From the NCBI GenBank assembly GCA_017307355.1, contig JAFKFG010000008.1, positions 62,001 to 126,000 on the forward strand: 64,000 bases of DNA. Reading direction: 5' to 3'. The stretch comes from Alphaproteobacteria bacterium. Lineage in GTDB: Bacteria; Pseudomonadota; Alphaproteobacteria; Micropepsales; Micropepsaceae. Shown here one piece after another: positions 58,420 through 64,000 of this stretch. The translations under genes and the position numbers were made by a program. Below the pieces are notes generated by a model. The model was given only the letters and a program-made list of their open reading frames with translations, was not told where the DNA came from and searched no databases. Numbering within the stretch: position 1 is the stretch's first letter; every line of letters starts with the position of its first letter.

Positions 58420-58992
58420 ATGACCGACGCGCCCGACCCCGCCCTCTGGATTCCGCAAATTCTCCATTTCTGGTTCGAGGAGCTGGAGCCCGCCGCCTGG
58501 TTTTCCGGCGCCACCGAGCTGGACGACATCATCTGGGACCGGTTCGGCGACCTGCGCCAGGATTTGAAGGCGAACCCGCCCGATCCCGCCGACCTGGACG
58601 GCAAGGGCCATGTCGCCGCCGTGATCGTGTTCGATCAATTCTCGCGCAACATGTTCCGCAAATCGGCGGAAGCCTTCGCCGCCGATTCCTTGGCGCTGGG
58701 CCTGGCGGAGGACGCCATCGCCCGCAACCTGGACCTGGCGCTGCATCCGCGCGAGCAGCAATTTCTCTACATGCCCTTCATGCATGCCGAGGACCGGGCG
58801 CTGCAGGCCAAAAGCGTGGAACTGTTCGCGCGCATCGGCGTGCCCGGCGTGGTGGAGTTTGCGCAGGCGCATAAGGACGTGATCGACCGCTTCGGCCGCT
58901 TCCCCCATCGCAACAAAGTGCTGAAGCGGGAATCCACGCCGGAGGAGATCGCGTATCTCAACGCCGGACCTGCCGGGGGCTGGCAGAAATAG
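58420..58992 (+). CDS. DUF924-family protein
   Basis: 190 residues. Family signatures: IPQILHFWFEELEPAAWFSG at the N-terminus, VIVFDQFSRNMFRKSAEAFA, FLYMPFMHAEDRALQ, and the C-terminal FGRFPHRNKVLKRESTPEEI. All-helical TPR-like fold of unknown function, cytosolic. ATG 58420 is chosen as it directly precedes the conserved part; ATG 58399 would add seven residues. Confidence 0.9.
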   Translation: MTDAPDPALWIPQILHFWFEELEPAAWFSGATELDDIIWDRFGDLRQDLKANPPDPADLDGKGHVAAVIVFDQFSRNMFRKSAEAFAADSLALGLAEDAIARNLDLALHPREQQFLYMPFMHAEDRALQAKSVELFARIGVPGVVEFAQAHKDVIDRFGRFPHRNKVLKRESTPEEIAYLNAGPAGGWQK

Positions 58993-59020
58993 AGTGGCTT
59001 CCGGACGGCGCGGCCTCATC

Positions 59021-59131
59021 CTTCGACGGGCTCAGGATGAGGTCAGCAATACAATTCCTCACCCTGAGCCCGTCGAAGGGTGAGCTTCCTCATCCCGAGC
59101 CTGTCGAGGGACGAAGGGTGAGCTTGCCGAA
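59021..59131. repeat. REP hairpin cluster
   Basis: Units CTCATCCTTCGACGGGCTCAG, CTCACCCTGAGCCCGTCGAAGG and one degenerate hairpin to 59131. Separates DUF924 from the GIY-YIG gene. Confidence 0.88.
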
Positions 59132-59173
59132 GAGGATGGATTGTTTACTGTTCTCACCGGCTTGGGGGCGGTA

Positions 59174-59482
59174 TTGCAAATCTTTGTCAACATGCTCCGC
59201 TGCTGTGACGGCTCCTATTATGTCGGCATCACGCGGAACGGGCTGGACAAGAGGCTGGCGGAACATCAATCCGGCCGCTTTCCCGGCTATACCCACACGC
59301 GCAGGCCGGTGACATTGGTGTGGGCCCAGGACCTCCAATGGCTCAAAGATGCCATCGCTTGCGAGCGCCGCATCAAAGGCTGGCGCAGGGAAAAGAAGGA
59401 AGCACTTATCCGCGGCGACTATGCGGCGCTTCCGGATCTGGCCCGGACGGCGCGGCCTCATCCTTCGACGGGCTCAGGATGA
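59174..59482 (+). CDS. GIY-YIG nuclease-domain protein, 3' end formed by a repeat
   Basis: About 102 residues. MLRCCDGSYYVGITRNGLDK is the GIY-YIG core (Y..GYVGIT form), then RLAEHQSGRFPGYTHTRRPV and CERRIKGWRREKKEALIRGD with the conserved Arg and Glu-region. Usually starts YVYMLRC; here the upstream residues FVN suggest a non-ATG start (TTG 59174 chosen; ATG 59192 is inside the motif). The last residues TARPHPSTGSG are encoded by a REP hairpin, so the original stop has been replaced. Confidence 0.72.
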   Translation: MQIFVNMLRCCDGSYYVGITRNGLDKRLAEHQSGRFPGYTHTRRPVTLVWAQDLQWLKDAIACERRIKGWRREKKEALIRGDYAALPDLARTARPHPSTGSG

Positions 59483-59586
59483 GGACCAGCAGCACAGCTC
59501 CTCACCCTGAGCTTGTCGAAGGGTGAGCTTCCTCATCCCGAGCCTGTCGAGGGACGAAGGGTGAGCTTGTCGAAGGGTGAATTTTC
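59457..59586. repeat. REP hairpin cluster
   Basis: Begins inside the end of the GIY-YIG frame (TCATCCTTCGACGGGCTCAG) and continues with CTCACCCTGAGCTTGTCGAAG and further units. Confidence 0.88.
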
Positions 59587-59826
59587 TTGTTCTGAACTTG
59601 GAGAGCGGCTTTGCCGAACCTTCGCCGCGCGCTCAAAAAAGGCGAAAAGGTGGCGACGAAAAATCTCCATCGCGCAATTCCGCAGTTTCCCGTCGCCGGA
59701 ACATTTGCCTGTTGCGGATTTACGGGCGTCGCGAACACAGTGTGCGGGTATCGCCACGCACGGAACTCACAGAAAATATCGAATAGATACGTGCACGGAC
59801 GGATCGCGATTGCTAGCGTCCGGCCC

Positions 59827-60060
59827 ATGACAGAAATGAATTGGTACACCGACGCCTCGCTTTCCAGCGAAACCCATGTCTTCACCGCCGGCTCTTTGGC
59901 GCAATGCGTGCGCCGATGGACGCGGCTCCATGAATCGCACCGTGCCCGCACGCGGATCAAGATCGGCGGCCGCACCGGCCATTCCGCCTATGGCCTTCCG
60001 GTTCTGGACGAAGCGGAAATTATCGAGCTCGCCAGCCGCCCGGATCTGTACAAGGTCTGA
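59827..60060 (+). CDS. Small hypothetical protein
   Basis: 77 residues: MTEMNWYTDASLSSETHVFT, a basic helical middle (VRRWTRLHESHRARTRIKIG) and an acidic end LDEAEIIELASRPDL. Cytosolic. No clear ribosome site, but a strong bidirectional terminator follows. No family recognised. Confidence 0.5.
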   Translation: MTEMNWYTDASLSSETHVFTAGSLAQCVRRWTRLHESHRARTRIKIGGRTGHSAYGLPVLDEAEIIELASRPDLYKV

Positions 60061-60067
60061 CGCAGCC

Positions 60068-60108
60068 AAAAGAAAAGCCACGCGGCGCGAACCGCGTGGC
60101 TTGGTTTT
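60068..60108. terminator. Bidirectional terminator (small gene / katG)
   Basis: Stem AAGCCACGCGG/CCGCGTGGCTT; on the minus strand it is followed by TTTTCTTTT, on the plus strand by GGTTTTG. Ends both convergent genes. Confidence 0.85.
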
Positions 60109-60124
60109 GTGAAAGCAAAAAAAC

Positions 60125-62329
<2,205 letters not shown>

Positions 62330-62569
62330 CCGAAGCGGAGCGCCGTCAATGCGCCTGCTGTCCCGGCACGGTGTCATCGAAGGAAAGGGCGGGCTTCGCG
62401 CCTGTTTTGGCGCGAAAAGGCGGGATATTCTTGGTCCCTGTGCGGCATGCGCTGCCCGCTGCGCGGGCGTTCGGCCGGCGAAAGCTCCACTGGAGCTTTC
62501 GCTGATCGGCCTCACGGGGAAGAAAGCCGGTATTTGGAACGCGCAGTCGCGTTGAAGGAAGGCGGCGTC

Positions 62570-62872
62570 ATGCAGCGATATGTCAGATTCAGGGACTTCT
62601 ATCCCTTTTATCTCAGCGAGCATGCGCGGCGCGCCACGCGGCGGCTGCATTTCCTGGGGTCGGCGCTGGCGCTTCTGTGCCTGGCGGCTTTGATTGCCAC
62701 GGCCAATCTCTGGTGGCTGCTGGCGGCGCTGATGTGCGGTTACGGATTTGCCTGGGCGTCGCACATGACGGTGGAAAAGAACCGCCCCGCCACTTTCACC
62801 TATCCGCTTTATAGCTTCATGGGCGACTGGGTGATGTTCTGGCAGATGCTGACGGGGAAGATCGCTTTTTGA
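62570..62872 (+). CDS. DUF962 / Mpo1-like membrane protein
   Basis: 100 residues, two to three spans (LHFLGSALALLCLAALIA, LWWLLAALMCGYGFAWAS). Family motif HFLGS, SHMTVEKNRPATFTYPLYSF with the conserved His and NRPATF, as in yeast Mpo1 dioxygenase (alpha-oxidation of 2-hydroxy fatty acids). Short bacterial version. GAAGGAAGG before ATG 62570. Confidence 0.88.
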   Translation: MQRYVRFRDFYPFYLSEHARRATRRLHFLGSALALLCLAALIATANLWWLLAALMCGYGFAWASHMTVEKNRPATFTYPLYSFMGDWVMFWQMLTGKIAF

Positions 62873-62901
62873 TTTGAAGAAGAAATTCCGGGCCCGCTGC
62901 G

Positions 62902-63414
62902 TCAGGAGGCGGCAAGTGCCGTCTTTCTTTCCACGCCCGCGCGCAGCAGCAGATAGAAGGCCGCGCCATGCGTGATCATCAGGATCGGCACGAACAGGAT
63001 CGGTATCGCATAGGCGGCGCCCAACTGGCCCGAAAGGGCGGCCAGGTTCAAGGTCACGCCGTGATAATAGTCGATCAGCAGATCCGCCGCGCCGACCAGG
63101 TTGAAGGCCGTCACCAGCAGCCAGAATAGCGGGCGCATTCCGGCGGCAAGGAGTGCCAGCATCGCGAGCAGCCCGGCGGCGAAGTCGCCATACGCCGCAT
63201 AGGTGGCAAAGGCCGGGGGCAGGCCGGGGCCGACCACGCCCGGAAGCAGGAAGACCAGTCCGAAGAAGCGGAAACTGTGCAAGACGGCGATGGCGCGCTG
63301 GGCCTGGGCGCCGTCCATGGCGCGCAAACACGGCCAGAGATAGGTGCGGAAGCAGAGGAACCAGGCCGCATAGCCCAGGACAAGATGGAGATCGAAGATG
63401 GCGGATGGGGACAT
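62902..63414 (-). CDS. Membrane protein, hypothetical
   Basis: 170 residues with about five spans (VLGYAAWFLCFRTYLWP, FFGLVFLLPGVVGPGLP, GLLAMLALLAAGMRP, LVTAFNLVGAADLLID, AYAIPILFVPILMIT). It has the look of a small uncharacterised integral protein; no motif recognised. Divergent from the LysR gene 86 nt away, so it may be that regulator's target. Confidence 0.75.
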   Translation of the reverse strand: MSPSAIFDLHLVLGYAAWFLCFRTYLWPCLRAMDGAQAQRAIAVLHSFRFFGLVFLLPGVVGPGLPPAFATYAAYGDFAAGLLAMLALLAAGMRPLFWLLVTAFNLVGAADLLIDYYHGVTLNLAALSGQLGAAYAIPILFVPILMITHGAAFYLLLRAGVERKTALAAS

Positions 63415-63500
63415 GACGGCCTCCGGATGCGGACATTGCGTTCGCCGCCAGTCTCGCGCGGCTTTGCGGCCGCAACTATCCGGAATAATGTGGTTGGACC

Positions 63501-64000
63501 ATGAAGCAAAACTTCACAATGCGGCAGGGCGCGCTGGACGGCGTGGAAGTGTTCCTCGGCGTGGCCCAGCATCGCAACTTCCGGCGCGCGGCGGCCGATC
63601 TGGGCGTGACGCCGTCGGCGGTCAGCCAGGCGATCCGCGCGCTGGAAAAGCGCCTGGGCGCGGTCCTGTTCTTGCGCACCACCCGCAATGTCGGATTGAC
63701 CGAGGCGGGCGAGCGTTTCCTGGCGCGGGCCAAGCCTGCGTTCGAGGAGCTTGTCGCCGCCGGCGCCGCCGCGCGGGGACTGGGCCAGCGGCCCGCCGGA
63801 TTGTTGCGCCTGACCGTGCCGCGCGCGGTGATGCCGGTCTTGCTGGAGCCGATCATCGCCTCCTTTCTCAAGGCCTATCCGGAGATCGGGGTGGAGATCG
63901 CGTCCAGCGAGGAGCTAATCGATCTGGCGGCGGGCGGTTTCGATGCCGGCGTGCGGATGGGCCAGTTCATCGCCGCCGACATGGTGGCGGTGCGGATGAC
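63501..64000 (+). CDS. LysR-family regulator, 3' truncated by window edge
   Basis: The first 166 residues are present. Winged-helix domain: LDGVEVFLGVAQHRNFRRAA ADLGVTPSAVSQAIRALEKR LG, then LTEAGERF and the start of the periplasmic-type effector domain (PRAVMPVLLEPIIASFLKAY). Divergent from the membrane protein at 63414, typical LysR layout. Effector unknown. Confidence 0.95.
   Translation, partial: MKQNFTMRQGALDGVEVFLGVAQHRNFRRAAADLGVTPSAVSQAIRALEKRLGAVLFLRTTRNVGLTEAGERFLARAKPAFEELVAAGAAARGLGQRPAGLLRLTVPRAVMPVLLEPIIASFLKAYPEIGVEIASSEELIDLAAGGFDAGVRMGQFIAADMVAVRM

Overview
The window is high-GC bacterial chromosome with dense, short-spaced genes on both strands. Gene content points to an alphaproteobacterium: SoxCD-type sulfite dehydrogenase, an ECF sigma/FecR/STN-TonB receptor triad, a PEP-CTERM protein, a Gdx/SugE transporter, KatG, and many Tat or Sec exported proteins. 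The intergenic repeats (CTGAGCxTGTCGAAG and GTCATTCCCGGC hairpins) also fit. Genus cannot be fixed from sequence alone. No rRNA, tRNA, CRISPR array, transposase or phage gene was recognised. The window cuts a SIMPL-domain gene at the left edge and a LysR regulator at the right edge.

Layout. 0-5 kb: SIMPL protein, soxC-soxD, a large TPR membrane protein. 5-14 kb: small accessory genes (DinB-like, SMR exporter, threonine dehydratase, ArsR+SRPBCC operon, acetyltransferase, exported RidA-like protein) mixed with repeats. 14-20 kb: two paralogous single-span mini-proteins, a Tat-exported flavoprotein oxidase, a dicarboxylate/amino acid symporter whose 3' end was copied by a 213-bp tandem duplication, an RhtA-like exporter, a DHCW-motif cupin. 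20-30 kb: exported hydrolase, secreted beta-helix protein, and a co-oriented block of four large membrane proteins: two paralogous polytopic proteins flanking a membrane spermidine-synthase-like protein, then a fourth polytopic protein. This block is the best candidate for an undescribed system. 30-48 kb: many small exported or membrane proteins, PH-domain protein, PEP-CTERM protein, acetyltransferase, Tat hemerythrin lipoprotein, ChrA, decayed genes (VOC, autotransporter, zinc-ribbon), aspartyl-protease-like protein, AhpD-like protein, cytochrome c, TonB-like protein. 49-64 kb: divergent PAS-wHTH/response-regulator pair, LysE exporter, Tat-exported PLP aminotransferase, sigma/FecR/receptor operon, DUF924, GIY-YIG, katG with a Fur-family palindrome, DUF962, and a LysR gene.

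Cooperation. Clear functional units are soxCD (periplasmic sulfite oxidation to a c-cytochrome), arsR-SRPBCC (autoregulated), sigma-fecR-receptor (cell-surface signalling, possibly served by the TonB-like protein at 45.6-46.7 kb), and katG with its operator. Several repeat families hug gene ends. One 77-bp hairpin family shows compensating base changes and sits 11-12 nt after stop codons. One 27-bp repeat is inserted in frame in a coding gene.

All calls come from reading the translations and bases; no database search was made.
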